64,000 bases of DNA from Allobrachymonas chironomi DSM 19884 (GCF_000374625.1 NZ_KB894766.1:372001-436000); one strand, 5' to 3'; counted from the first letter of the stretch, positions 10,058-19,186 are shown. Numbers and translations are program-made. Notes: a model not told the origin generated them from the letters alone.

Positions 10058-10079
10058 ACAGGCTGCCGAAGCAGCCTGT
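10058..10079 (-). terminator. Intrinsic terminator-like hairpin after pyrF
   Basis: A perfect 9-bp inverted repeat ACAGGCTGC/GCAGCCTGT with a CGAA loop lies 27 bases past the pyrF stop on the minus strand. It is followed a few bases later by TTTT. It separates pyrF from kup, which is read in the same direction. Confidence 0.6.
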
Positions 10080-10105
10080 GGTGCAGCATCGGCCGGGGCC
10101 GGTAT

Positions 10106-10963
10106 TCAGGCCGGCGTGGCGTCCAGCAGGCGCTGGCGCGTGGCCTCGGCTTCGCGGCGCGCGGCGGCGGCAAAATCGTCACCCGCACTGGCGTACAGGA
10201 TGGCGCGCGAGGAGTTGACGATGGCAAAACCGCTGCTGTGGATGCTGCCGTCCGCACCGCGTGTGCCGCGCCAGCCCGCCTGGATGGTAGCTGCGGCATC
10301 GCCACCCTGGGCGCCAACGCCGGGAATCAGCAGCGGCAGTGTCGGGGCCAGCTGGCGCACGCGTGCCAGCTCCTGCGGGTAGGTTGCGCCAACCACCAGG
10401 CCGAGCTGGCCATTCAGGTTCCACGGGCCCTGCGCCTGGCTGGCGATGTGTTCGTACAGCAGCGGCTGGCCGGCGACATCACGCAGCGGCTGCGCCTGCA
10501 GGTCATTGCCACCGGGGTTGGAGGTGCGGCACAGCAGGAAAGCCCCCTTGCCATGGCGGCGCAGATAGGGCTCGACCGAGTCGAAACCCATGAAGGGCGA
10601 CAGCGTGACGGCGTCGCAGCCATAGCGCTCGAAGGCTTCGATGGCGTACTGCTCGGCGGTGCTGCCGATGTCGCCACGCTTGCTGTCGAGAATCACCGGC
10701 ACCTGCGGCGCCACGGCACGGACATGCTGCACCAGGCGCTCCAGCTGCTCTTCGGCGCGGTGCGCGGCAAAGTAGGCAATTTGCGGCTTGAAGGCCACGG
10801 CCAGATCGGCGGTGGCATCGATGATGGCGGCACAGAAATCGTAGATGCGGCCGGCATCACCCTGCCAGGGCTGCGGAAAACGGGCCGGATCGGGATCAAG
10901 GCCGACGCAGAGCTGGGACTGGTTGCGCTGCTCGGCAGCAGCAAGCATCTCGAGAAAGGTCAT
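10106..10963 (-). CDS. pyrF: Orotidine 5'-phosphate decarboxylase (type 2)
   Basis: This enzyme catalyses the last step of UMP synthesis. The 285-residue protein carries LCVGLDPDP near the start, FKPQIAYF and the catalytic Asp/Lys cluster [12 protein letters not shown] (about residue 96), matching the longer type 2 subfamily. The start at 10963 overlaps the stop of the upstream UDG-like gene by four bases (ATGA), indicating translational coupling. A longer in-frame extension into that gene is rejected because pyrF family members start at MTFLEML-like sequence. Confidence 0.94.
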   Translation of the reverse strand: MTFLEMLAAAEQRNQSQLCVGLDPDPARFPQPWQGDAGRIYDFCAAIIDATADLAVAFKPQIAYFAAHRAEEQLERLVQHVRAVAPQVPVILDSKRGDIGSTAEQYAIEAFERYGCDAVTLSPFMGFDSVEPYLRRHGKGAFLLCRTSNPGGNDLQAQPLRDVAGQPLLYEHIASQAQGPWNLNGQLGLVVGATYPQELARVRQLAPTLPLLIPGVGAQGGDAAATIQAGWRGTRGADGSIHSSGFAIVNSSRAILYASAGDDFAAAARREAEATRQRLLDATPA

Positions 10964-11919
10964 GAGGGAATTCCGGAATCGGGTGAAGAAACAGGGGGGG
11001 CGCTGCGCTGCTGCACCAGGTCGGCGGCCAGGCACAGGTCGGACCAGGCGCGCGGCTTGGCTTCGGGGTGGCGCAGCAGGTAGTCGAGCGGGTAGCTGAC
11101 CACCACCGGGATATCGGCCAGGGTGGCGGGCAGATCGCTGTCCTCGGGCGGCAGGTGCAGGCGTGCCGGCTGGCCGCGCTGCTGGCTGAGCGGCTGATCC
11201 CTGTGCAACAGGGCACAGGCGGCGGCGCGGCCCAGCGCCACGATCAGGTGTGGCTGGTAGTGCGCGATTTCGCGGCGCAGCCAGGCCGAGCAGTGGCCGA
11301 CTTCGTCCGGGGTGACCACACGGCCTTCAGGCGCGCAGCGCGTGGCATGCACGCGGCGCACCTGTGCGGCGGGCAGGCGCAAGGCGGCCAGCATCTGTTG
11401 CAGCAGCTTGCCGGCATCGCCCTGGGCCGGCTGGCCAGCGGCATTTTCGGCGGCTCCGGGCGCATCAAGCACGAACAGCCAGCGCGGGCCTGCGGCCGGG
11501 ATCGGCGTGCGGTCCCAGACGCTGTGCTGGCGGCTCTGGTGGAGTGCGCAGCCCTGGCAACTGTCGGCGAGTTGCTGCAGCTGGGGCAGCGACTGGCCTT
11601 GCAGCAGCGGCAATGGCTGCAGGCCGGAGCCGGTGTCGGTATCGGAAAAAGCGGCGGTAGTCGCCGTGGCGGTCGGCAGCGGCGCTCGCGGGCGTGCTGC
11701 CTCGGGCGCAGTGGCAGACACGGCAGGCGGCACAGCCACGGGGGCGGCTGGCGGCTGCATGGGCAGAGATAGGGCGGCTTCAGGCACCGCGACCCTAGCA
11801 ACGGCATCGGCCGGCATGGGCGCGGGCACGGAAGTCTCGGCTTCAGGCAGCGGCAGCCAGACGCGCACGCCCATCTCGGCCAGCATGGCGCGCTGGCGAC
11901 GGTCCAGCATCAGCGCCAT
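10960..11919 (-). CDS. Family 4-type uracil-DNA glycosylase-like protein, divergent motifs
   Basis: This protein of about 319 residues has an Ala/Pro-rich N-terminal half and a C-terminal UDG-like domain. Four cysteines match the iron-sulfur ligands of family 4 UDGs: CQGC, then RC and HC about 90-105 residues later (ATRCAPEG and VGHCSAWL). The catalytic motif usually read as GEAPG is LDAPGAAEN here, and the HPS motif is SYPLDYLLR, so key residues differ. Activity on uracil is therefore uncertain. It sits in the tsaB-rimI-UDG-pyrF run, so co-expression is likely. The start at 11919 (MALMLDRRQ) is preferred over TTG at 11946. Confidence 0.78.
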   Translation of the reverse strand: MALMLDRRQRAMLAEMGVRVWLPLPEAETSVPAPMPADAVARVAVPEAALSLPMQPPAAPVAVPPAVSATAPEAARPRAPLPTATATTAAFSDTDTGSGLQPLPLLQGQSLPQLQQLADSCQGCALHQSRQHSVWDRTPIPAAGPRWLFVLDAPGAAENAAGQPAQGDAGKLLQQMLAALRLPAAQVRRVHATRCAPEGRVVTPDEVGHCSAWLRREIAHYQPHLIVALGRAAACALLHRDQPLSQQRGQPARLHLPPEDSDLPATLADIPVVVSYPLDYLLRHPEAKPRAWSDLCLAADLVQQRSAPPVSSPDSGIPS

Positions 11920-12028
11920 GGCGTGAGACCGCCATCCGTGCGGCAAAAAGGGAAATCGGGACAGGCTTGCATGAGACGCCTATTGTCGCAAAGAATCACG
12001 ACCGGCGGCCAGACAGGGGCGCCAGGGA

Positions 12029-12529
12029 TCAGCCCGGCAGCGACAGGCACATCACGGTGGCGTGTTCTCGGCCGCCACCCTGCGCCGGGTAGTAGTTCTT
12101 GCGTCGGCCCATCTCGATGTAGCCCCAGCGCTCATAGACCTGGCGCGCGCGCGGATTGCTGTCACGCACTTCGAGCCAGATCTGCCGTGCACCATGCAGC
12201 ACGGCCCAGGTCTGCAACTGGCGCAACAGCAGCCGGCCCCAGCCCTGCCCTTGCAGGCGCGGGTGCACCGCCACGTTCAGCAGATGCGCCTCTTCCACGC
12301 CCAGCAGCGCAACAAAGTAGCCGGCCAGCCGCTCGCGATCGGGTTCGGCCTGCAGGTACAGCAGCTGCACGCTGTAGCGCCCGCTGTCATCGTCCAGGAT
12401 GCTGATGAAGTTCTGCCGCGACCAGGGCAGCGGATAGGCGGCCTGCTCCAGCGCCAGAATGTCGTCCAGATGCGCGCGGTGCGCCTGGGTGAAGCGCACG
12501 CCGGTCTGTGGTGCGGCTTCGCCGTGCAT
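12029..12529 (-). CDS. rimI: Ribosomal protein bS18 N-acetyltransferase RimI
   Basis: RimI is a GNAT enzyme that acetylates the N-terminal alanine of ribosomal protein S18. The 166-residue sequence has ILALEQAAYPLPWSRQNF at the N-terminus, the acetyl-CoA loop HPRLQGQGWGRLLL (about 88-101) and LEVRDSNPRARQVYERWGY. Its ATG overlaps the tsaB stop by one base (TGATG), a typical coupled pair. Next to tsaB is its usual place in proteobacteria. Confidence 0.94.
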   Translation of the reverse strand: MHGEAAPQTGVRFTQAHRAHLDDILALEQAAYPLPWSRQNFISILDDDSGRYSVQLLYLQAEPDRERLAGYFVALLGVEEAHLLNVAVHPRLQGQGWGRLLLRQLQTWAVLHGARQIWLEVRDSNPRARQVYERWGYIEMGRRKNYYPAQGGGREHATVMCLSLPG

Positions 12530-13353
12530 CAGGCCTTGCCGGCGGCCGCCCTGGCGGCCTCGCGCTCGACGGTGGTCTGGGCCACCTTGTTGCGCACATA
12601 GCGCGGCAGGGCCAACGCGGCATCGACCGCCTGCCCCTGCTGCAACAGCGCCGGCGCCAGGCGCAGCATGGCCTCGGCCACCGGCATGGCGTACGCCACC
12701 TGCAGCGGCAGGCGTTCGCCATACACCGCTTGCACATTGCCGGCGCAGACGGCCTCTGCCGTCAGGCCGGGCACGGCCAGCAGGTCTTCCGGGCGCACCA
12801 GCACCGCATCCTGTAGCGATTCCCAGTGCGGGGCTCCGCCGGGCAGCGGTTGCCAGCGCCAGCCGGCCACGTAGATTTCGTCCATGCGCGCATCGAGCAG
12901 CGCCCAGACCGTATCGCCCGGCTGCAGCGGATGACGGCTGCGGTAGTCTTCGGCGGTCACCATCAGGGTGTCCAGCGGCAGCAGCGGCAGTTCTGCGCCC
13001 AGCGCCAGACCCTGCGCCACCGAGCAGGCGGTGCGCAGGCCGGTGAACGATCCCGGACCGGCACCAAAGGCAATCGCATCGAGTTGCGGCAGCGCCAGGC
13101 CGGTCTGCTGCAGCAGCTGCAGCACGACCGGGATCAGCGTGGCCGAGGACTGGGCCGAACCGGCCCCGGCATAGGCCTGCACGGCAGGCGCCTCACCGGC
13201 CCCGGCACGACCGGCCTGCCACTGGCCAACTGCCACGGTCAGCTCGCTGGTGCCGGCATCCATGGCCAGCAGGTGCAGGGGCGCGGCCGGATCCCACTGG
13301 CGCACGGGCTGCGGCGGGGAGGCATCGGCAGGGGTAGGGACAGCTTCGCTCAT
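12529..13353 (-). CDS. tsaB: tRNA threonylcarbamoyladenosine biosynthesis protein TsaB
   Basis: TsaB is the scaffold partner of TsaD in making t6A37 in ANN-decoding tRNAs. The 274-residue protein is longer than the 231 of E. coli, through an N-terminal Pro-rich extension of about 25 residues and inserts. It retains LLAMDAGTSELTVAV, FGAGPGSFTGLRTACSVAQGL and the Asp-rich MDEIYVAGW region. The start at 13353 is chosen because the upstream extension runs into the divergent dacB promoter. It is coupled to rimI downstream. A Sua5-type TsaC lies 2 kb away. Confidence 0.93.
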   Translation of the reverse strand: MSEAVPTPADASPPQPVRQWDPAAPLHLLAMDAGTSELTVAVGQWQAGRAGAGEAPAVQAYAGAGSAQSSATLIPVVLQLLQQTGLALPQLDAIAFGAGPGSFTGLRTACSVAQGLALGAELPLLPLDTLMVTAEDYRSRHPLQPGDTVWALLDARMDEIYVAGWRWQPLPGGAPHWESLQDAVLVRPEDLLAVPGLTAEAVCAGNVQAVYGERLPLQVAYAMPVAEAMLRLAPALLQQGQAVDAALALPRYVRNKVAQTTVEREAARAAAGKA

Positions 13354-13428
13354 GATGTCCCGCATTGTTCCACAGTCGTGTGGCTGCCATGGCATGATGC
13401 GGGCAGATTCCCGGAGATTTCGCCTGCC

Positions 13429-14916
13429 ATGTCCCTGCCTGAACCGACCCTCTCCCTGAAACACCTGAGCCGCCGCTGTCTGTCGGCGCTGCTGCCGCTG
13501 GCCCTGCTGGTGCCGCTGCCGGCCTCGCAGGCGCAGCCGCTGGCACTGGCTGCGGCCACGCAGTCACTGCCGGTCGAAGTCAGTGCGCCGCTGCAACGGG
13601 CCGGCGTGCCCCTGTCCGATGTCGCCTTGCTGGTAGCACCGGCCGATGGCGGTGCGCCGCTGGTCAGCCACCGTGTGACGCAGCCGATGAACCCGGCTTC
13701 GGTGATGAAACTGGTAACCACCGGCATCGCGCTCGACCAGCTCGGCCCCGGTTTCCGCTGGGAAACACGCCTGTGGACCGATGGCAGCCAGCGCCAGCAA
13801 CTGCTGCAGGGGAATCTGTATGTGCAGGGCAGCGGCGATCCCGGCCTGGTGCAGGAACGGCTCTGGCTGCTGTTGCGCGCGTTGCGCGAGCGCGGCGTGC
13901 AACGCATCAGCGGCGATCTGGTGCTGGACAACAGCGTGTTCCAGCTGCCGGCGCGCGACCCCGGTGCCTTTGATGGCGAGCCGCTGCAGCCCTACAACGC
14001 GCAACCGGACGGCCTGCTGGTGAACTACAAGGCCTTTGCCCTGCAATTCCAGCCCGATGCCGGCCAGGGCATCGCCCATGTGCGGCTGGAGCCACCGATG
14101 GCCGACAGCGGCCTGCCCGCCAGCCTGCCGCTGACAGAGGGCAGCTGCAACGGCTGGATCGCCCAGCTGGAGGCGCGCAGCCAGGCGCAGCGCCAGATCG
14201 TGCTGCCAGCCAGCTACCCGTCCAGTTGTGGCGATCAACAATGGCTGGCGGCCTGGCCGCAACCGCAGGAACAGGCCGGCAAGGCGATTCTGGGCATGTG
14301 GCAAAGTCTGGGTGGACAGCTGGATGGCCGGGTGCGCTACGGCAGCACGCCGGCAACCCTGCTGCGCGGCACGCCGCTGGCCAGCAGCCAGTCCGAGCCC
14401 CTGCCGCAGGCGGTGCGCCACATCAACAAGTTCAGCAACAACGTGATGGCGCAACAGCTGTTCCTGACGCTGGGCGTGCAACGCTACGGTCAGGGCCATT
14501 TTGCCGCCGCCCAGGGAGCGGTACGCGACTGGTGGCAGCGCAAGCTCGGCCCCTACACGGCGCCCACCCCGGTCAATGGCTCCGGCCTGTCGCGCGAAGG
14601 CCGCATCAGCGCCGCCTCGCTCGGCGGGTTGCTGCAGTACATGTGGCGTTCGCCGATGATGCCGGATTTTGTCGCCTCGCTGCCGATCTACGGCATGGAC
14701 GGCACGCTGCGCAAGCAGGCCACCGGCGTGGCCGGCCGCGCCCACCTGAAAACCGGCACCCTGCGTGATGCGAATGCGCTGGCCGGCTATGTCACCGGCC
14801 TGGATGGCCGCCGCTACGTGCTGGTTGCCATGGCCAATGGCCCGCAGGCAGGCCGTGCGCGCGATGCCTTCTACCAGCTGGTGGAATGGACGGCGATGCA
14901 GCCCGGAGTGCGCTGA
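13429..14916 (+). CDS. dacB: D-alanyl-D-alanine carboxypeptidase/endopeptidase (PBP4 family)
   Basis: This periplasmic enzyme trims peptidoglycan cross-links. The 495-residue protein has a basic N-terminus and signal peptide (to about residue 36, ASQAQP). The three penicillin-binding motifs are SVMK (in NPASVMKLVTTG), SNN (KFSNNVMAQ) and KTG (HLKTGTL). A large insert lies between the first two motifs, as in the S13 family. The start has a CCGGAG about 11 bases upstream; the same frame is open much further upstream over antisense tsaB, which is not coding. It is divergent from tsaB and overlaps the following gene by one base. Confidence 0.94.
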   Translation: MSLPEPTLSLKHLSRRCLSALLPLALLVPLPASQAQPLALAAATQSLPVEVSAPLQRAGVPLSDVALLVAPADGGAPLVSHRVTQPMNPASVMKLVTTGIALDQLGPGFRWETRLWTDGSQRQQLLQGNLYVQGSGDPGLVQERLWLLLRALRERGVQRISGDLVLDNSVFQLPARDPGAFDGEPLQPYNAQPDGLLVNYKAFALQFQPDAGQGIAHVRLEPPMADSGLPASLPLTEGSCNGWIAQLEARSQAQRQIVLPASYPSSCGDQQWLAAWPQPQEQAGKAILGMWQSLGGQLDGRVRYGSTPATLLRGTPLASSQSEPLPQAVRHINKFSNNVMAQQLFLTLGVQRYGQGHFAAAQGAVRDWWQRKLGPYTAPTPVNGSGLSREGRISAASLGGLLQYMWRSPMMPDFVASLPIYGMDGTLRKQATGVAGRAHLKTGTLRDANALAGYVTGLDGRRYVLVAMANGPQAGRARDAFYQLVEWTAMQPGVR

Positions 14917-15185
14917 TGGCGGCTGCCGGCGAGTTGCTCGGCTATACGGCAGCAACCCTGACCACGCTGTGCTTTGTGCCGCAGGTACTGCACACCTGGC
15001 GCACACGGGATGTTGCCGGCGTGTCCCTGGGCATGTACGCCCTGTTCACGCTGGGCGTGGGCTTCTGGCTGGCCTACGGCCTGTGGCTGGAGGCCTGGCC
15101 GATGATCATCGCCAACAGCATCACGCTGCTGCTGGCCTGCAGCATTCTGGGCATGAAAATCCGCTACCGGAACAGCAAACAATGA
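14916..15185 (+). CDS. SemiSWEET family (PQ-loop) small sugar transporter
   Basis: This 89-residue protein has three membrane segments and the PQ-loop CFVPQVLHTWRTRDVAGVS near the first helix, followed by a second helix ending WLAYGLWL and a third rich in Ile/Leu. SemiSWEETs work as dimers that pass sugars or related solutes across the membrane; the substrate is unknown here. Its ATG overlaps the dacB stop (TGATG), so the two are translationally coupled. Length is normal for the family (about 85-100). Confidence 0.86.
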   Translation: MAAAGELLGYTAATLTTLCFVPQVLHTWRTRDVAGVSLGMYALFTLGVGFWLAYGLWLEAWPMIIANSITLLLACSILGMKIRYRNSKQ

Positions 15186-15241
15186 ACAATTAACGGCAAA
15201 TAGCAGCAGATGACATCTTGTTGCCGGCTGTTGCACATCCA

Positions 15242-16261
15242 TCAGGCCGCAGCGGCACGCTGCAAGCGGTCTGCCACGCCCGCCCAGTCAGGACTGGCCG
15301 GCACCGCCTCGACCCAGATCTCGCGCATGCCCTGCGCATCAAAATCGCGCAGCCGGGCAAACAGCTGCTGTGCGGTAGCCGTCGCATCCTCCGGCATGAC
15401 CACCTGCCGGGCCACGCCAGGCAGCGCCGTACGACTCCAGATGGCGACATCTGACGGCAAATTGCCGTCAAGTGCGCGCTGTTGCAACGCTTCTGTCGTC
15501 ATCAGGCACACACGCGCCTGTGGCGCATAGTGCGCCGTGAGCGTGCCCGAGGCACGCGGCGCGGCCTGGCGCGTGGCGGCCTCATGCGGCAGCAGCACAC
15601 GGATGCCGGTGCGCTCCTCCACCATTTCCGGCGTGATGATGCCCGGACGCAGCAGCACCGGCTGTCCGCGCGTGCAGTCGATGATGGTGGATTCGATGCC
15701 GACCTGACAGGCGCCACCATCGAGCACGGTCAGGCTGTCACCAAACTCCTGCTGCACATGGGCGGCCGTGGTCGGGCTGACCCGGCCAAAGGTGTTGGCA
15801 CTGGGAGCTGCCACGCCTTGCACGCCCAGGGCGGCGGCTGCCTGCAGCACCGCCTGTGCCACCGGATGCGACGGACAACGCAAGCCCACCGAATCCTGAC
15901 CGCCCGCTGCTGCCTGCGCCATGCCCGCACGGCGCGGCACGATCACGGTCAGCGGCCCCGGCCAGAAGGCCTGCATCAGACGGGCGGCGTGTGCTGGCGC
16001 CTGTTCCAGAAAACCCGGCGTGACGAATGCAGCTGCACTGGCCAGATCCGGCACATGCACGATCAGCGGGTGGCTGGCCGGACGCTGCTTGGCGGCAAAA
16101 ATGGCCGCCACGGCACTGTCGTCATCGGCACGTGCCGCCAAGCCATAGACGGTTTCGGTGGGCAGGCCGAGCAGCCGGCCCTCGGCCAGCACCCGGGCGG
16201 CCTGCTGCAGCGCCTGCCGGCGCTGGTCGGCGGGAACATCGGGCGTAGCTTTCAACAGCAT
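15242..16261 (-). CDS. Threonylcarbamoyl-AMP synthase, Sua5-type (YrdC plus Sua5 domains)
   Basis: This enzyme makes threonylcarbamoyl-AMP from threonine, bicarbonate and ATP, the first step of t6A synthesis. The 339-residue protein has the YrdC domain (about 10-200: GLPTETVYGLAARA, KQRPASHPLIVHV, APSANTFGRVSPTTA) and a C-terminal Sua5 domain (about 225-335, beginning APRASGTLTAHYAP). It is thus the long form rather than the short TsaC. The ATG at 16261 is preferred to TTG at 16282. It lies 30 bases after purK in the purE-purK-sua5 order seen across Burkholderiales. Confidence 0.92.
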   Translation of the reverse strand: MLLKATPDVPADQRRQALQQAARVLAEGRLLGLPTETVYGLAARADDDSAVAAIFAAKQRPASHPLIVHVPDLASAAAFVTPGFLEQAPAHAARLMQAFWPGPLTVIVPRRAGMAQAAAGGQDSVGLRCPSHPVAQAVLQAAAALGVQGVAAPSANTFGRVSPTTAAHVQQEFGDSLTVLDGGACQVGIESTIIDCTRGQPVLLRPGIITPEMVEERTGIRVLLPHEAATRQAAPRASGTLTAHYAPQARVCLMTTEALQQRALDGNLPSDVAIWSRTALPGVARQVVMPEDATATAQQLFARLRDFDAQGMREIWVEAVPASPDWAGVADRLQRAAAA

Positions 16262-16291
16262 CTTGTCGTCTTCTTCAGGCAACTGCCGCCA

Positions 16292-17512
16292 TCATGCAGT
16301 TATCTGCAGGCGTTCGTACGGAACACCCAGGGCGCGCGCCACCTGCTCCGCCTTGTCCTGCAAGGCCTCAACGCTGGCGGCGGTGATGGTCACATGGCCC
16401 ATCTTGCGGCCACGCTTGACCTCCTGCTTGCCATACAGGTGCAGGTGCACGCCAGGCAGGCGCTGGATTTCCTCCCAGGGCGGAATGCGTTGTCCGCCAT
16501 CGGTATCGAACCAGACATCGCCCAGCAGGTTGAGCATGACCGAGGGGCTGTGGTGGCGCGGCTGCACCAGCGGCAGATGCATGGTGGTGCGCAGCTGCAG
16601 ATCGAACTGGCTGTGCTCGCAGGCATCGATGGTGTAGTGGCCGCTGTTGTGCGGACGCGGTGCCATCTCGTTGACCACCCAGCTGCCATCGGCCAGGATG
16701 AAGTATTCGACACAGAGCACGCCCACATATTCGAGGCCGGTGGCGATACGGCCAGTGGCCTCGACCAGCTGCTGCGCCAGATGTTGCGGCACGGCACCGG
16801 GGAAGGCGTAGGTGGTGGCCAGGATGCCGCCATGGTGCACATTGCGCTGCGGCTGGAAATGCACCAGCTCGCCCTGCGTGTCACGCGCCACGATGACCGA
16901 GCACTCCAGCGCCAGATCCAGCTTTTGCTCCAGCACGCATGGCACGCGACCCATCTCGACCCAGGCCTGCACCAGGCCGGCGCGATCCTGCACCACGGCC
17001 TGGCCCTTGCCGTCATAGCCCATGCGCGCCGTTTTCAGGATGGCGGGGAACATGGCATCCGGTACTGCCTGCAGCTCGGCATCGGAGGCGATGCCGGCAA
17101 ACGGGGAACAACGCACGCCGCAGCGCGTGAAATGCTCTTTTTCCTGCACGCGATCCTGGGCAATCGCCACGGCATGCGCTGGCGGCGATACCGGCTTGCG
17201 CTCGCCCAGCCAGGCCAGTGCAGCGGCCGGCACGTTCTCGAACTCGGTAGTAATGCCGTCACAGACATCGGCCAGCTGCTGCCAGCCGCGCTCATCGTCA
17301 TAGGCGGCCACGACCTGCATGTGGCTGGCCTGACCGGCCGGGCCATCAGCCTGCGGGTCCAGTACCACGGTAGCGTAGCCCATGGACTGTGCCGCGTGTA
17401 CCAGCATGCGTCCCAGCTGGCCGCCGCCCAGCACACCCAGCGTGGTATGCAGGCTGTCGGTATCGGCCCGCGAACGCACGGTCTGCACCATGCCTGCGTC
17501 CTGTTCGCTCAT
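16292..17512 (-). CDS. purK: N5-carboxyaminoimidazole ribonucleotide synthase PurK
   Basis: PurK carboxylates AIR using ATP and bicarbonate in purine synthesis. The ATP-grasp protein of 406 residues has GVLGGGQLGRML at the N-terminus (about 26-37), ILKTARMGYDGKGQ (ATP-binding loop) and VNEMAPRPHNSGHYTIDAC. A 20-residue polar leader precedes the usual start. The ATG overlaps the purE stop by one base (TGATG), so PurE and PurK are made in a coupled manner. Confidence 0.95.
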   Translation of the reverse strand: MSEQDAGMVQTVRSRADTDSLHTTLGVLGGGQLGRMLVHAAQSMGYATVVLDPQADGPAGQASHMQVVAAYDDERGWQQLADVCDGITTEFENVPAAALAWLGERKPVSPPAHAVAIAQDRVQEKEHFTRCGVRCSPFAGIASDAELQAVPDAMFPAILKTARMGYDGKGQAVVQDRAGLVQAWVEMGRVPCVLEQKLDLALECSVIVARDTQGELVHFQPQRNVHHGGILATTYAFPGAVPQHLAQQLVEATGRIATGLEYVGVLCVEYFILADGSWVVNEMAPRPHNSGHYTIDACEHSQFDLQLRTTMHLPLVQPRHHSPSVMLNLLGDVWFDTDGGQRIPPWEEIQRLPGVHLHLYGKQEVKRGRKMGHVTITAASVEALQDKAEQVARALGVPYERLQITA

Positions 17513-18024
17513 CAGACCACCGTTCCCTTCTGCTGGTTCACCGGCAGCGTCATGGCGCGTGCCGCTTCGGTCTGGCGCTGGCGGAATGCGTCCAGCTTCT
17601 GGCGCAGCGCCGGATCATGGTTGGCCAGCAGCGACACGGCAAACAGCGCCGCATTGGCCGCACCGGCCTGGCCGATGGCAAAAGTGGCGACCGGAACGCC
17701 CTTGGGCATCTGCACGATGCTGTGCAGGGAGTCCACTCCCTGCAGATGGCGCGATGCCACCGGCACGCCCAGCACCGGCACCGTGGTCTTGGCCGCCACC
17801 ATGCCCGGCAGGTGTGCGGCACCGCCGGCACCGGCGATGATGGCCTGCAAGCCGCGCTCGGCAGCGCTTTCGGCATAGGCGAACATGTCATCGGGCATGC
17901 GGTGTGCGGACACCACGCGCGCCTCGAATGCCACACCGAATCCCTGCAGGATCTCGACGGCATGCTGCATGGTGTCCCAGTCGGAATTGGACCCCATGAT
18001 GACGCCTACTTGCACCTGGCTCAT
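17512..18024 (-). CDS. purE: N5-carboxyaminoimidazole ribonucleotide mutase PurE
   Basis: PurE moves the carboxylate of N5-CAIR to make CAIR. The 170-residue class I protein shows [39 protein letters not shown] and [24 protein letters not shown], all diagnostic. It heads the purE-purK-sua5 run. Its leader holds a hairpin at 18073-18099 described separately. In relatives purC directly precedes purE; here a 7.5 kb block separates them. Confidence 0.96.
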   Translation of the reverse strand: MSQVQVGVIMGSNSDWDTMQHAVEILQGFGVAFEARVVSAHRMPDDMFAYAESAAERGLQAIIAGAGGAAHLPGMVAAKTTVPVLGVPVASRHLQGVDSLHSIVQMPKGVPVATFAIGQAGAANAALFAVSLLANHDPALRQKLDAFRQRQTEAARAMTLPVNQQKGTVV

Positions 18025-18072
18025 TGACTAGCTCCTGTTGCTTGGATGAAGCGGGTGTGCAGAAACACGAAA

Positions 18073-18099
18073 AGCCGGTTGCCCTGACAGCCACCGGCT
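18073..18099 (-). promoter_or_regulatory. Hairpin in purE leader, attenuator-like
   Basis: In the minus-strand leader of purE a 7-bp inverted repeat AGCCGGT/ACCGGCT with a 13-base loop is followed by UUUUCGUGUUUC, about 50 bases before the start codon. It has the shape of a weak terminator upstream of the gene it would control. I could not match it to a known riboswitch. Confidence 0.35.
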
Positions 18100-18228
18100 G
18101 GCACGGCTTGAAATACCGGCCACACATCCCACATGAATAAAACGTGCCTGCAATAGGCCACAATCACTCTATTGTAAGGTTGGGCACCCGCTCCAGCCAA
18201 CACCTATTCCCATCCCATCTGCCAAGCC

Positions 18229-19125
18229 ATGATCGACATCACCACCGAAAACTTTGAATCCGACGTTATCGTCGCCTCGCAAACCACGCCCGTGCTGGTC
18301 GATTTCTGGGCCCCCTGGTGCGGTCCGTGCAAGCAGCTGATGCCGGTGCTGGAAAAGCTGGAAACCGAGTACGCCGGCCGTTTCACGCTGGCCAAGATCA
18401 ACGTCGATGACGAACAGCAGATTGCCGGCATGTTCGGTGTGCGCAGCGTGCCCACCGTGGTGCTGATGGTGAATGGCCAGCCGGTGGACGGCTTTGCCGG
18501 TGCCCAGCCCGAGGGCCAGATCCGTGCCCTGCTCGACAAGCACCTGCCGGCCCCGGAAGAAGTCGCGGCGCAGCAGGATGAAGACGAGGCCCAGGCCGCA
18601 TTGCAGGCCGGCGATACCGATACCGCCCTGGAAAAGCTGCAGCACGCCGTGGCCACCGACCCGGCCAACGACGATGCCCGCTTCGACTATGTCAAGCTGC
18701 TGCTGGAACTGGATCGCCTAGACGATGCCAAGGTGGCCTTTGCCCCGGTCATCGCCAAGGCTGCCAGCGTGCAGCGCCTGGGCAGCCTGCAGCAGTGGAT
18801 GGACGCGCAGGATGCCAGCGCCAGCGGCGAGGACATCGCCGCACTCGACGCCCGCATCGCCACCAACAAGCGCGATTTCGAGGCCCGCTTTGCCCGCAGC
18901 CAGCGCCTGATGGCCGCCCGGCAGTGGACCGATGCCATGGACGAGCTGCTGGAAATCCTGATGCGCGACAAGGCCTGGAACGAGGGTCAGGCACGCAAGA
19001 CCTATATCGCGATCCTGGACATCATCGAACCGCCGGCGGTGGCCGTGGCAGAAGGCCAGATCCCGCCCGAAGACCCGACCGTGGCCAGCTACCGCCGCCG
19101 CCTGAGCAGCGTGATTCTCAGCTGA
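18229..19125 (+). CDS. cnoX: Thioredoxin/TPR co-chaperone CnoX (YbbN family)
   Basis: This 298-residue protein has an N-terminal thioredoxin fold (residues 1-108) and a C-terminal TPR-like helical region (about 115-290). The active site is FWAPWCGPCK, a complete CGPC, with cis-Pro in GVRSVPTVV. E. coli CnoX has SXXC and is a holdase without redox activity. The CXXC form here suggests thiol reductase activity as well, as known for some alphaproteobacterial relatives. It is divergent from purE and ends at a strong terminator. Confidence 0.88.
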   Translation: MIDITTENFESDVIVASQTTPVLVDFWAPWCGPCKQLMPVLEKLETEYAGRFTLAKINVDDEQQIAGMFGVRSVPTVVLMVNGQPVDGFAGAQPEGQIRALLDKHLPAPEEVAAQQDEDEAQAALQAGDTDTALEKLQHAVATDPANDDARFDYVKLLLELDRLDDAKVAFAPVIAKAASVQRLGSLQQWMDAQDASASGEDIAALDARIATNKRDFEARFARSQRLMAARQWTDAMDELLEILMRDKAWNEGQARKTYIAILDIIEPPAVAVAEGQIPPEDPTVASYRRRLSSVILS

Positions 19126-19147
19126 CTACCCCAAATAGACGACAAAA

Positions 19148-19169
19148 GGCATCCGATGGATGCCTTTTT
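19148..19169 (+). terminator. Rho-independent terminator after cnoX
   Basis: A perfect 7-bp stem GGCATCC/GGATGCC with a GAT loop is followed by five T and preceded by AAAA. It lies 22 bases past the cnoX stop, and the A-run makes it plausible for the convergent minus-strand gene too. Confidence 0.88.
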
Positions 19170-19186
19170 CATGCAGATGACGGCAT

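Noticed and set aside
12826-13428. Long N-terminal extension of dacB over antisense tsaB
   Set aside because: A clear signal peptide and ribosome-binding site place the start at 13429; the extension is antisense to conserved TsaB sequence.
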